Both the position numbers and the translations under genes were made by a program. Below the pieces are notes generated by a model. The model did not search any database. It had not been told where the DNA came from and saw only the letters and a program-made list of their open reading frames with translations. Shown in pieces: positions 50,559 to 57,729 of a stretch of DNA of 57,729 nt. The stretch's first letter is position 1. Every line of letters starts with the position of its first letter. The stretch is taken from IMG/VR virus record IMGVR_UViG_3300042465_001383, positions 1 through 57,729 of that record, one strand, 5' to 3'. This DNA is from a virus.

Positions 50559-51041
50559 TTATCCTTCAGTCAGGCCCGTTTTGGCGTTGTACAGGAAGTA
50601 GACCCCAGCCGGAGCGCCGAACACACGTTCGTAGAGACGGATTTTCGCCTCAGTCCTTGTGTTCGACAATACCCCAATTGCCAGAGGAATACCAAGTTTT
50701 TCTGAAACGGTCTTCGCCCACTCCGCAAGCTTGCGGGCGCGACCGCCTTTTGCCGACCGAAATTCTGGCGCGACATAGATTGCCTTCTCGTCCAAGATGT
50801 TCTCGTGGCTATACCACATGGACCCGATCCTCAAGATAATCATGGCCTCCAGTGGTTCGCCCGCATCGCCCCCGATGACGCCAACCAAGCCCATCTGCTT
50901 GGTAAGCGCCGCATATATGTGGTTCTGCAACATTGGAATGTCCGGCTCCACGAAGGCATTTTCGCGGGTGGCGTCGATGGACATACGCATCACTTCGTTG
51001 AAGTCTTCAGCAATCCCCTCGCGGACGTAGATTTGGGTCAT
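50559..51041 (-). CDS. GNAT acetyltransferase
   Basis: 160 residues. GNAT layout with YVAPEFRSAKGGRARKLAEW (acetyl-CoA pyrophosphate loop near 90-108) and a C-terminal LYERVFGA. Placed between ejection-type genes, it may act on virion proteins or, if carried in the head, on host targets. Substrate unknown. Confidence 0.75.
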   Translation of the reverse strand: MTQIYVREGIAEDFNEVMRMSIDATRENAFVEPDIPMLQNHIYAALTKQMGLVGVIGGDAGEPLEAMIILRIGSMWYSHENILDEKAIYVAPEFRSAKGGRARKLAEWAKTVSEKLGIPLAIGVLSNTRTEAKIRLYERVFGAPAGVYFLYNAKTGLTEG

Positions 51042-51047
51042 TTATAC

Positions 51048-52064
51048 TTAATCCTTTTTAGGACCAGGCAAGCTTTGCAGTGTTTTGATGGTTTTCTGAC
51101 GCATCTTTTTCACGAAAGCATCCAAGACCTTGTGTCCGTGGTCCAAGTCGCCACCACCGATATGTACAACATCTTCCGGCGGAATAACATACTCCCCGCC
51201 AGCGGCCACAATTGGCACCCCATCAGTTGCACCACCAGCAGCCATTCCAAAGAAACTGCCAACTTTTGATTGACCCTGATCGTCCTTTTGAAACCCCTTG
51301 CCCGCCGTGTAGCCAGCCACTGGCCCAATGCCCATCCCAGTCCCCACAATCGCACCAAGCAAAGGCTTCATCTTGTTGAAGAAGGTACCTTGATATGGCG
51401 TTTCTGCGGGGCCTGCGGCGGTGCCAGCGGCGGGGGCCACAACGCCAGTGGTTGGACCCCTGCGCGAAGCGTTCATGCCGCCGCCGTTGAACATGTCGCC
51501 AAGGTTTGTGTAGCCAGCGCCCTTGCCGCCACCGTTGATCATGTCCCACAGGCCCGTGTAGCGGTCGGCCTGTGCGGGTGCGCTGCTGGTGGAAACCTGC
51601 GTGTTCATGTTGTTGTTGCCCCGATCTGGCGCGGCAACAGGACGGGACTGGGGACGTACCACTGGGTTAGGACGCGCCGCTGGCGCAGGATTAGCAGCCC
51701 TTCCCATATCAGCACCGCCACCACCAGTTGTTCTATTGGCTGCCTGACCACTGTCAGCGCCCCCACCACCAGCCTTGCGCGGCGCGGATACGCTGTATGG
51801 CAGGCCCTTTTCACCGTAGGGCGTACCCTTAGTGATGTTTTTGACGCTGAAGATGTCCTTGGCGATCTTGAAGCCCGCCATGCTGTTGCCTTCGCCCATC
51901 GCCGAGATGATGTCGGCGGGGATGACGTAGGAGCCAGAGGCAACGTGCATCGGCAGGTGGTCCGTGCGGCCCGCCACAGAGCTATGGATGGCACCCTTGT
52001 GGACCTTGCCCCCAGTGGCGCGGGCGGTGCGGAGGGCTGCCGCTGCGACTTGCTTTTGAGACAT
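51048..52064 (-). CDS. GG-motif virion protein
   Basis: 338 residues from the ATG at 52064. The N-terminal ARATGGKVHKGAIHSSVAGR and later AAGGATDGVPIVAAGGEYVIP each join a GG motif to a [ILV]xxxxGxYVIP unit, so the protein has an internal duplication. Gly/Ala/Pro-rich linker in between. Probably a structural or DNA-bound internal protein. Confidence 0.6.
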   Translation of the reverse strand: MSQKQVAAAALRTARATGGKVHKGAIHSSVAGRTDHLPMHVASGSYVIPADIISAMGEGNSMAGFKIAKDIFSVKNITKGTPYGEKGLPYSVSAPRKAGGGGADSGQAANRTTGGGGADMGRAANPAPAARPNPVVRPQSRPVAAPDRGNNNMNTQVSTSSAPAQADRYTGLWDMINGGGKGAGYTNLGDMFNGGGMNASRRGPTTGVVAPAAGTAAGPAETPYQGTFFNKMKPLLGAIVGTGMGIGPVAGYTAGKGFQKDDQGQSKVGSFFGMAAGGATDGVPIVAAGGEYVIPPEDVVHIGGGDLDHGHKVLDAFVKKMRQKTIKTLQSLPGPKKD

Positions 52065-52068
52065 CTCG

Positions 52069-52416
52069 TTATCCTTCCGAGTACGATACGACAAGGGTCA
52101 TGCCCGTGCCGGGGACCACTACCAGTCCGTTGTTGTAGGGCATGTTGATCACTGTGACGCCAAGGAGGTTATCCACAACGGCAAGGGCGTTGGTCAGGGA
52201 AGTGGCAATGTTGCTGTCGTAGATCATGGCGTCAGTCGATCCGGCCACAATCACGCTGACAGACGCCAAGCGGCCCTGCCCAGACGACACCAAGGCAGTG
52301 GCGGTTAAGGTGTTTGACCTGATGGCCCCCTGAACCTTGAGGTAAGTCTGACCCACGCCATTGATGGCGGTGACGATGTTCTTTGCGGCGGTAAGAATGT
52401 CTGAGAGCGATGACAT
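52069..52416 (-). CDS. Virion-associated protein
   Basis: 115 residues: helical start (SSLSDILTAAKNIVTAINGV) and a beta-rich rest (SVSVIVAGSTDAMIYDS). Common in phage virion clusters next to nozzle genes; perhaps a small tail fibre or plug. Start overlaps the nozzle stop (TGATG). Confidence 0.6.
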   Translation of the reverse strand: MSSLSDILTAAKNIVTAINGVGQTYLKVQGAIRSNTLTATALVSSGQGRLASVSVIVAGSTDAMIYDSNIATSLTNALAVVDNLLGVTVINMPYNNGLVVVPGTGMTLVVSYSEG

Positions 52417-54929
52417 CAGAATTTCCCATCAGGTTGGTAACGGTATCGGATGTTTCCAAGCCGCCAGAATGAGTTCAGGTCGCTGCTTTCAACCCTGATC
52501 GCCACAAGCCTCGCGCGGAACCTTGGGGTGACAAAGTCGGTGCCTTGCGTAACCGTGAAGGAATACGTCCGTGGCGTGTCGCCAGGGTAGTCTACCGTGT
52601 AGAATGTGATGGTCACGGTGGCCCCTTGGGTTCCATTGTAGAGGCCCCACTTCATGTCCGGCCACACCTGATCCAAGAAGGTCTTCAGTTCGCCATCTTG
52701 AATGGCAAAGTAACCCGTCTGGAAAAACGAGTTGATCGGCGCACCATCGGCGTTGTTCGACGTTTCGTGCTGGTAGATGTTGTAATCGCCACCAGCGCCA
52801 ATCGGCGGGCCGTTCACGCCTTGGTCAATCCACGCCGTGCGGGTCAGTGTGCCAAAGTCCCATTGATTTGTCAGGGCGTTGTACTTGACGTATTTGGTTG
52901 CAACACCGCCGGACCCAATGGTGGGGTAATACCAAGAAATCTCACCAAAGCGAGAGTTCGGGGCGCACACCACGTTTTGCCAATAGGTTGTGTCAATGTC
53001 TTGGAAGATCACATCCCAGATCGGGCATTGGACGGGTTCCACACCAGAACCCGACAGCTTGAAGAACTGGCTTTGGCTCATCCAGTAGACGGTGCCAGCC
53101 AGCGTTCCGGCGGCCTTCCGGCCCACCAAGCCACAGCCAGACGCAACTTCGTTGAACGAGTAGACCAGCGGCAGGTTGATGTATTGCATCGACCACAGGG
53201 CAAGGTCGGTCCACAGCAAGCCCTGTTGCGGACCCTGAATGGCACCGACAATCTTGGAACCCTTGGGGATACGATACGAACCCGCTTGGTTGGTGACCGT
53301 GCCAACCCAATTGGTGAAGTTGCCGACATCACACCACCGCACAAGCAGTGGGTCTTGGAAGCCTGTGAATGTGGAGCCGAAGGCGATGATCTGGCGCTCT
53401 GGCATGGACACAAAACAGCCTTCGTTGACCAAAGGTGCATTAGGCACAACAACCGCGTGACCACTCGTATCTGACGGGTTCCAGTAAAAAATCTCCCCAG
53501 CGTGGGGCGATGCGATCAGATATTCACCCCAGTTGTCCAGCGCCCAGTCTGGCTCGGTAAGCGTGGGCATTTCAAAGCCCCACGCCGTCACGGTGATTGT
53601 CGTCCCCGTATCTGTAAACACGCCAGCAACGGTTATGACAAAAGTGCTGGAAGACGTACCAGCCGTGCCGCTGACAACCGTGTAAGTGCCATTAAAGTTT
53701 GTTGAACTGCTGACGGTGACGCGGGTTCCGGCGGGAACATAGACATTGGTTGGCAACGTGACGGTTGCCGTGGTGCCATTTCCGACAATGGTGATACCCG
53801 TGTAGACCCTGCCTGTGCCAGTGAATACAACTCCAGTGCCGTACCCGCCGTCCCCGTAGCCGCCAGCGCCATAACCAATCGGCGGTGTCGTCGGCTGTTG
53901 GCCAATGTAGTAATTTATCCGCGACAGGCCGCTGTTCATTTTGTAGGTTGTGGCGTCTGCGGTAACGGTTCCAAAGACAGTTGCAGCGCCAGGGTTGCTG
54001 GCCAGCGTGTAGCTGAACGATCCGGCGGAGGACGCCGTGACGGTGTACGTCCCATTGTAGCCAGCGGGGGTCATGCCAGCCACGACCACCGAGGTGCCAA
54101 TTGGAATGATCGCAGACCCACTTACGCCGATGGTGGCAACCGATGCCAGCCAACTTGCGGATGTGATGGTCAGGACGTTGGTTGGCGCGCTTGCTGCGGC
54201 AATCGTAAAGGTGCTGCTGTTTGTAACCGTTGTGACAATATAGTTCCCAAACAGAGAAAGGCCGCCCACGTTTGTGGATACCAAAACTGGAAAGGTAGAC
54301 CCGACAGCATACCCGTGGTCGGCCAATGTGACAGTTACCGTCTGAGTGGACGGGTTGGTTGTCGTCTTGAAGACAGGGGTAGCGCCGCCATTGGAGACGC
54401 TTGATGTGGCTAACGTTGGCGTTCCGATGACATTCTTGGCAAAGATGCTGTATGTGTTTGCACCATTTTGCTGGCATGGGTAAAACCCAAACAGCACAAG
54501 ACCGCCCACGCTGACCTGCGTCTGAATGTAGATTGAGTCGTACGATGAAACGTTAGAGTTGGTGTCTGTGATGACAACTTCCGAACTTCCGCTGACGGTG
54601 GTGAAGTCGGTTGTTATGTTGGCCGTGTAGTATTGCGGCGATATGTTGATGCCTGTGCCGCCGCTTTCGCTGGCAAACAAAGAGTTGTCAGCCCCAATTG
54701 CCAGATACTTGTGGGTGTTGATGTCGGACCATGCGTGGAGAGCGCGAACAGTGTTCCACTGCGCGTTTTGAATGAACCGTGTCCAGCCGCCAAGCTTTTG
54801 GGGCAAGCCTAAACCCTGCCGATCTGGCATAAAGCGGATCAGGTTGCTTTCAGAAACAGCAGCTTCGTTCAGGGCCGGAGTGCGGTTCTGATCAACACCT
54901 GGGATAAGCTTTAGGCTTGCATGGGGCAT
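52416..54929 (-). CDS. Tail nozzle protein, P22 gp10-like, with Ig-like inserts
   Basis: 837 residues. The start (HASLKLIPGVDQNRTPALNEA) and the propeller-like second half (GCFVSMPERQIIAFGS, LLWTDLALWSMQ, NPETSRFG-type repeats ending FRARLVAIRVESSD) fit nozzle or DNA-stabilisation proteins that close the short tail. Residues about 190-440 are Ig-like beta modules rich in Thr/Val/Gly. It follows the adaptor gene in transcription order. Confidence 0.75.
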   Translation of the reverse strand: MPHASLKLIPGVDQNRTPALNEAAVSESNLIRFMPDRQGLGLPQKLGGWTRFIQNAQWNTVRALHAWSDINTHKYLAIGADNSLFASESGGTGINISPQYYTANITTDFTTVSGSSEVVITDTNSNVSSYDSIYIQTQVSVGGLVLFGFYPCQQNGANTYSIFAKNVIGTPTLATSSVSNGGATPVFKTTTNPSTQTVTVTLADHGYAVGSTFPVLVSTNVGGLSLFGNYIVTTVTNSSTFTIAAASAPTNVLTITSASWLASVATIGVSGSAIIPIGTSVVVAGMTPAGYNGTYTVTASSAGSFSYTLASNPGAATVFGTVTADATTYKMNSGLSRINYYIGQQPTTPPIGYGAGGYGDGGYGTGVVFTGTGRVYTGITIVGNGTTATVTLPTNVYVPAGTRVTVSSSTNFNGTYTVVSGTAGTSSSTFVITVAGVFTDTGTTITVTAWGFEMPTLTEPDWALDNWGEYLIASPHAGEIFYWNPSDTSGHAVVVPNAPLVNEGCFVSMPERQIIAFGSTFTGFQDPLLVRWCDVGNFTNWVGTVTNQAGSYRIPKGSKIVGAIQGPQQGLLWTDLALWSMQYINLPLVYSFNEVASGCGLVGRKAAGTLAGTVYWMSQSQFFKLSGSGVEPVQCPIWDVIFQDIDTTYWQNVVCAPNSRFGEISWYYPTIGSGGVATKYVKYNALTNQWDFGTLTRTAWIDQGVNGPPIGAGGDYNIYQHETSNNADGAPINSFFQTGYFAIQDGELKTFLDQVWPDMKWGLYNGTQGATVTITFYTVDYPGDTPRTYSFTVTQGTDFVTPRFRARLVAIRVESSDLNSFWRLGNIRYRYQPDGKF

Positions 54930-54932
54930 CTG

Positions 54933-55673
54933 TTAGCCTCGTGTTGGGCTGGCAACGGTTGCCGGACCTTGGGACGACCATGCCGCGCTTTCGAACTTCT
55001 TGCGGGCCTCTTCGACACCAGCCGACTTCAACAGCAACTGGTACTGGTTTTCGTAGCTCTGCGCCATCTGTGGGTCGTCGCTTTCTTTGCCAAAGTTCCG
55101 CTGGTAGGCTGAGATGTAGATCATCGACGCCATCACCAGAAGGTCGGGCAAGTACTGGCTGATGAAGGTTGTCGGCACAGCGGCAGCCAGCGGCGCTGGG
55201 CGGATCGTGCCAACCACTTCAACGTAATAGTCCACATCAGGCACGGGTCCGACAAGGAACAGCGTGTCGTTGAACGGCACAAAATACTTCGGCTGGCCCT
55301 GATTTGGTGGCAGTGACGACCCGTAGACCGCATCCAAGAACTCTTTGGTGGTGGGCATCAGCGGGGTGCGGGTTGCAAGGTCGGGGTCAATGTCACCAGC
55401 GGGGGTGATCAGGTTGATCTGTTCGCTGACCACGAAGGATGTGCCGTTACCCAAGTCTTGCGAAAATGACAGGTTCCGATTGCCCGCCGACAACTTGTAC
55501 CCCAAGCCGTGCAGAGACACGGACGTGAACAACAAGTCCAGATCGCGGCAAATGCGAAGGTTGGCATAGTCGATCATCATGGGCAGGATGGCCAAGAAGT
55601 TTGGGTCATCCTCCGCCACGACCGCCATCTGTGCGATCTGCGTCTTGTATGTGGTGTAAGTCAAGCCAGCCAT
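54933..55673 (-). CDS. Head-to-tail adaptor, SU10-like
   Basis: 246 residues. The N-terminal helix (TYKTQIAQMAVVAEDDPNF), an arm (MIDYANLRICRDLDLLF) and C-terminal helical part (DLLVMASMIYISAYQRNFG) match the SU10-type adaptor family that links portal and nozzle. With the gp4-like protein at 3067-3747 this genome has two adaptor-like genes, far apart. Confidence 0.75.
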   Translation of the reverse strand: MAGLTYTTYKTQIAQMAVVAEDDPNFLAILPMMIDYANLRICRDLDLLFTSVSLHGLGYKLSAGNRNLSFSQDLGNGTSFVVSEQINLITPAGDIDPDLATRTPLMPTTKEFLDAVYGSSLPPNQGQPKYFVPFNDTLFLVGPVPDVDYYVEVVGTIRPAPLAAAVPTTFISQYLPDLLVMASMIYISAYQRNFGKESDDPQMAQSYENQYQLLLKSAGVEEARKKFESAAWSSQGPATVASPTRG

Positions 55674-55705
55674 GCCGTCACCCCTGTGTCTGCGATGACC
55701 TTACA

Positions 55706-56542
55706 TCATCCGAGCAGTTTAGCCAATGTCTTAGGTCCGACGATGCCATCAGCAGCCAGACCGTTGGCGGCCTGCCACTTTTTGACGGCGCTTTCGGTGC
55801 CAGAGCCAAACACGCCATCAGCTTCAAGACCCAGTTCAGCTTGCATCCGCTTGACGTTTTCCCCCGTGGAACCTTTCTTAAGGACGCCAGGAATGGTTGC
55901 CGCGTTGGCAATGGGTGCCGGAACTGCACCACCCAGAACGGTCAGTGCCGCCTCGTAGTGCTTGCGCCTATCCTCAAGGCCAATGGTCCCCCCATTCACC
56001 AGCTTGCTCATCTTGACAATGTCGCCCTCGTCGCAGGCCGTGTTGATCTTACGGCTGTTCCAATACCAGCAGGCGCTTTCCAGCGCCCCCTTCTTGGTCT
56101 GGACGTAGTCGATCACATCCGGCAGCGTCATCTTTATGGACAAGGCAAAGGCGCTGTAGTTATCGCGGCCCGTCAACTGGATCACGCCTCGCCCACGAAA
56201 TTTAAAACCATCCCCAGACGCAGTGTCGCCATTGCCCATGCGGTTGGCATAGATCACGTTGGCAATCTTCTCCGGCTGCTTGGCATAGTCAGCGGCGTTG
56301 CGTCCGGCCTTGGAAAAATATTTGGAGAAAAGCTTTTCCAAGGTTTCGGCGCGGTAGTTCAGATTTTCGGACAGCGCCGTAAAATTCATGCTCTCATGGC
56401 CCGTTTGCGCGAAAAATCCCGCAATACGGTTGGGGGTGTTGATCTCGTACTTGGGCAGGATTTCCACCGCAGCATCGGCCCAAGCCGCAGCATCCGCATT
56501 ACCATGCAGGATGTGGATGATGTGGTCTTTGGTCAGGATCAT
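55706..56542 (-). CDS. Endolysin, GH19 chitinase-like with peptidoglycan-binding domain
   Basis: 278 residues. GH19 domain (1-195) with catalytic Glu near 50 in AQTGHESMNF and a second Glu near 59, RGRGVIQLTGRDNY and ACWYWNSRKIN; C-terminal PG_binding_1 domain (about 208-278, STGENVKRMQAELG). It degrades the cell wall at lysis. Coupled by ATGA to the holin gene. Confidence 0.88.
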   Translation of the reverse strand: MILTKDHIIHILHGNADAAAWADAAVEILPKYEINTPNRIAGFFAQTGHESMNFTALSENLNYRAETLEKLFSKYFSKAGRNAADYAKQPEKIANVIYANRMGNGDTASGDGFKFRGRGVIQLTGRDNYSAFALSIKMTLPDVIDYVQTKKGALESACWYWNSRKINTACDEGDIVKMSKLVNGGTIGLEDRRKHYEAALTVLGGAVPAPIANAATIPGVLKKGSTGENVKRMQAELGLEADGVFGSGTESAVKKWQAANGLAADGIVGPKTLAKLLG

Positions 56543-56991
56543 TTTTTACCCATGTACTTGCTGACAGCGCGGTTACCAAACCAGAACGAAATAATCGCAG
56601 CGAATAGTCCTTTGGTTTCGTCGTCAAACATCAGGTCAACGCCGGACATCCAATCTCCACCCTGTTCCGTTACCTTGACCATGATCACGACCTTGGTTGC
56701 CATGAATAGAGCAAAAAACATATAGGTGATAACAGGACGGACACTGGATGCAAGCTGTGCAGCAAATCCAGAAGAAGGGTTAGCATAGTTGTATATCGCC
56801 TTTGTTTCCTCAATCTCAGCCTGCTTGTCCATGACTTGCAGTTGAAGCTGCACACCCTGTGCCGCCATCTCACCTTGCAGTCGCATAGTCTCAATCTTGT
56901 TCCTATGCTCTTGCTTCTGTTGGAAGAAGCCAAGGATTTGCGGCAGGAACGATGTGCCGAAACCTAATAGGCTACCAAGAAGCGCAATCAT
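56539..56991 (-). CDS. Holin of 3TM type (gene-transfer-agent type)
   Basis: 150 residues with a hydrophobic N-terminal segment, a central amphipathic coil, and two further spans (VITYMFFALFMATKVVIMV near 88-106 and AAIISFWFGNRAV near 130-142). This matches the 3TM holin family known from GTAs and alphaproteobacterial phages. Forms the membrane pore that lets the endolysin out. Confidence 0.8.
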   Translation of the reverse strand: MIALLGSLLGFGTSFLPQILGFFQQKQEHRNKIETMRLQGEMAAQGVQLQLQVMDKQAEIEETKAIYNYANPSSGFAAQLASSVRPVITYMFFALFMATKVVIMVKVTEQGGDWMSGVDLMFDDETKGLFAAIISFWFGNRAVSKYMGKK

Positions 56992-57251
56992 TCTTCCTTC
57001 TCCTCTTCCTTCTGGGGCTTGTTGTTGCTTGCCGCAAGAACGCCGCCCAAGGCCCCGACGATGAACGATGCAATTGGAGTCAGCAGTTCAAAAAACTTGC
57101 GGTCGTTTTCAGAGCTTTCGCCCATTGGCTGCGTCACGAAAACCAGCGAATAAAGAATGGTGAAGATCGTCCCGCCAAGAATGAAGGTCAGGGATATCCC
57201 AATGAAATATCGCAGTTTTGCTTCCAAAAATGCGGCGTCACCTTTTGCCAT
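56988..57251 (-). CDS. Small membrane protein, lysis cassette
   Basis: 87 residues with two hydrophobic spans (FIGISLTFILGGTIFTILYS, ending near 37, and ASFIVGALGGVLAA near 61-74) and a charged C-terminus (KEEEKEE). Possibly a holin partner or antiholin. Coupled by ATGA to the 3TM holin. Confidence 0.65.
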   Translation of the reverse strand: MAKGDAAFLEAKLRYFIGISLTFILGGTIFTILYSLVFVTQPMGESSENDRKFFELLTPIASFIVGALGGVLAASNNKPQKEEEKEE

Positions 57252-57432
57252 TTCGATCTCCCATTAGCTCTTCGGGGCAGGAATTTGAGGCTGTGCAGAC
57301 AGGGGGTTGGCATTGCTGCGTTGACCAGTTTTTCGGGTCTTGGCATGGGTAGCGGTAGAAACCATCCTTGGACATCACAAGGATGCCCACCAAGGCGGCG
57401 GCAAACAAAAGCCAAAGAAGTGTTTCTTTCAT
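57238..57432 (-). CDS. Small membrane-anchored protein with cysteines
   Basis: 64 residues: TM anchor (LLWLLFAAALVGILVM) then a Cys-rich outer part (YPCQDP, CQPPVC, CPEEL). The layout could suit a spanin-like or periplasmic lysis accessory protein; not a lipobox. Coupled by ATGA upstream. Confidence 0.55.
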   Translation of the reverse strand: MKETLLWLLFAAALVGILVMSKDGFYRYPCQDPKNWSTQQCQPPVCTASNSCPEELMGDRNGKR

Positions 57433-57671
57433 TTGATGAGCCTTTCTAGTAGCCGCTCAATCTTGGCGTCAAGGTTGTCTATGCGGAGAATAACACGATT
57501 AATGTCCGCATGGACCTCCATTTTGGTAACATATTCTTTGGCAAGCTCTTCCCGCGTACGGTTCAACAAGATTTGCAGCCGCTGGATTTCGCCAAAGGCA
57601 TAACGCAGGATGCCCCCGATCAGGCCAAGGCCAACGGTAAGGATCGCGTTCCAAATCATTTCGGCTGGCAT
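57429..57671 (-). CDS. Small membrane/coiled-coil protein
   Basis: 80 residues: one TM segment (IWNAILTVGLGLIGGIL) then a coiled coil (RVILRIDNLDAKIERLLERL). Could be a holin-like or spanin-like partner at the start of the lysis cassette. No sure family. Confidence 0.6.
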   Translation of the reverse strand: MPAEMIWNAILTVGLGLIGGILRYAFGEIQRLQILLNRTREELAKEYVTKMEVHADINRVILRIDNLDAKIERLLERLIK

Positions 57672-57674
57672 CGT

Positions 57675-57729
57675 TTAGACCTCTGGGTATGGGAAGCGAG
57701 CTTCGATCTCAGCAATCTTGTCCAGCCAA
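57675..57729 (-). CDS. C-terminal fragment of a gene cut by the window edge
   Basis: A minus-strand frame ending ...IEARFPYPEV with TAA at 57677. Only 17 residues are visible (WLDKIAEIEARFPYPEV). It lies directly upstream of the lysis genes. Identity unknown. Confidence 0.4.
   Translation of the reverse strand, partial: WLDKIAEIEARFPYPEV

Overview
The window reads as most of the genome of a tailed bacteriophage with a short-tail (podovirus-like) architecture, probably infecting an alphaproteobacterium. Evidence for the short tail: a P22/SU10-style portal, two head-to-tail adaptor-like proteins, a gp10-like nozzle protein and large ejection-type proteins, with no tape measure, sheath or tail-tube genes in view. 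Evidence for the host: a spike base protein of the RCAP_rcc01079 type and a 3TM holin of the gene-transfer-agent type, both best known from Rhodobacterales. No integrase is visible. The host assignment is inference.

Layout. 1-26.3 kb (minus strand, transcribed right to left) is the packaging, head and fibre block: small terminase, a metallophosphatase, large terminase, a run of small genes, portal, two very large 'polyvalent' proteins (one with two ADP-ribosyltransferase-like domains, one with a methyltransferase domain), a GG-motif repeat protein, a GroES-like protein, scaffold candidate, tRNA-Met, decoration and major capsid proteins, spike base, fibres and an adaptor. Three HNH/endonuclease VII-type genes lie in this block; one is flanked by short direct repeats that suggest a recent insertion. 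26.3-31.0 kb (minus) is a cluster of small early genes with a repeated promoter and leader design. 31.0-32.2 kb (plus) holds two small genes around an AT-rich iteron region that looks like a replication origin. 32.2-38.2 kb (minus) encodes small regulators, a TET-associated glycosyltransferase (TAGT), a SleB-like hydrolase and a primase-polymerase/helicase. 38.3-43.8 kb (plus) is the recombination and replication block: Sak4-like ATPase, SSB-like protein, YqaJ exonuclease, SF2 helicase and VRR-NUC nuclease. 43.8-57.7 kb (minus) is the second virion block, read in transcription order as lysis genes, adaptor, nozzle, ejection proteins (one with a tail-lysozyme domain), GNAT and fibres ending in a glycine-rich adhesin.

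The left end breaks inside a fibre gene and the right end inside a gene just upstream of the lysis cassette, both on the minus strand. This fits a circular or circularly permuted genome opened between fibres and lysis, but joining the two ends directly truncates the fibre frame, so some sequence appears to be missing between them.

How it works together: TerS/TerL and the portal package DNA into a shell folded with a phage GroES. Polyvalent and GG-motif proteins are probably carried in the virion and delivered with the DNA. Early promoters sharing a GTACGAT spacer box drive small takeover genes. The primase-polymerase, Sak4, SSB and exonuclease set replicates and recombines the genome. A TAGT glycosyltransferase hints at modified DNA. 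At least three peptidoglycan-degrading enzymes serve entry and exit.
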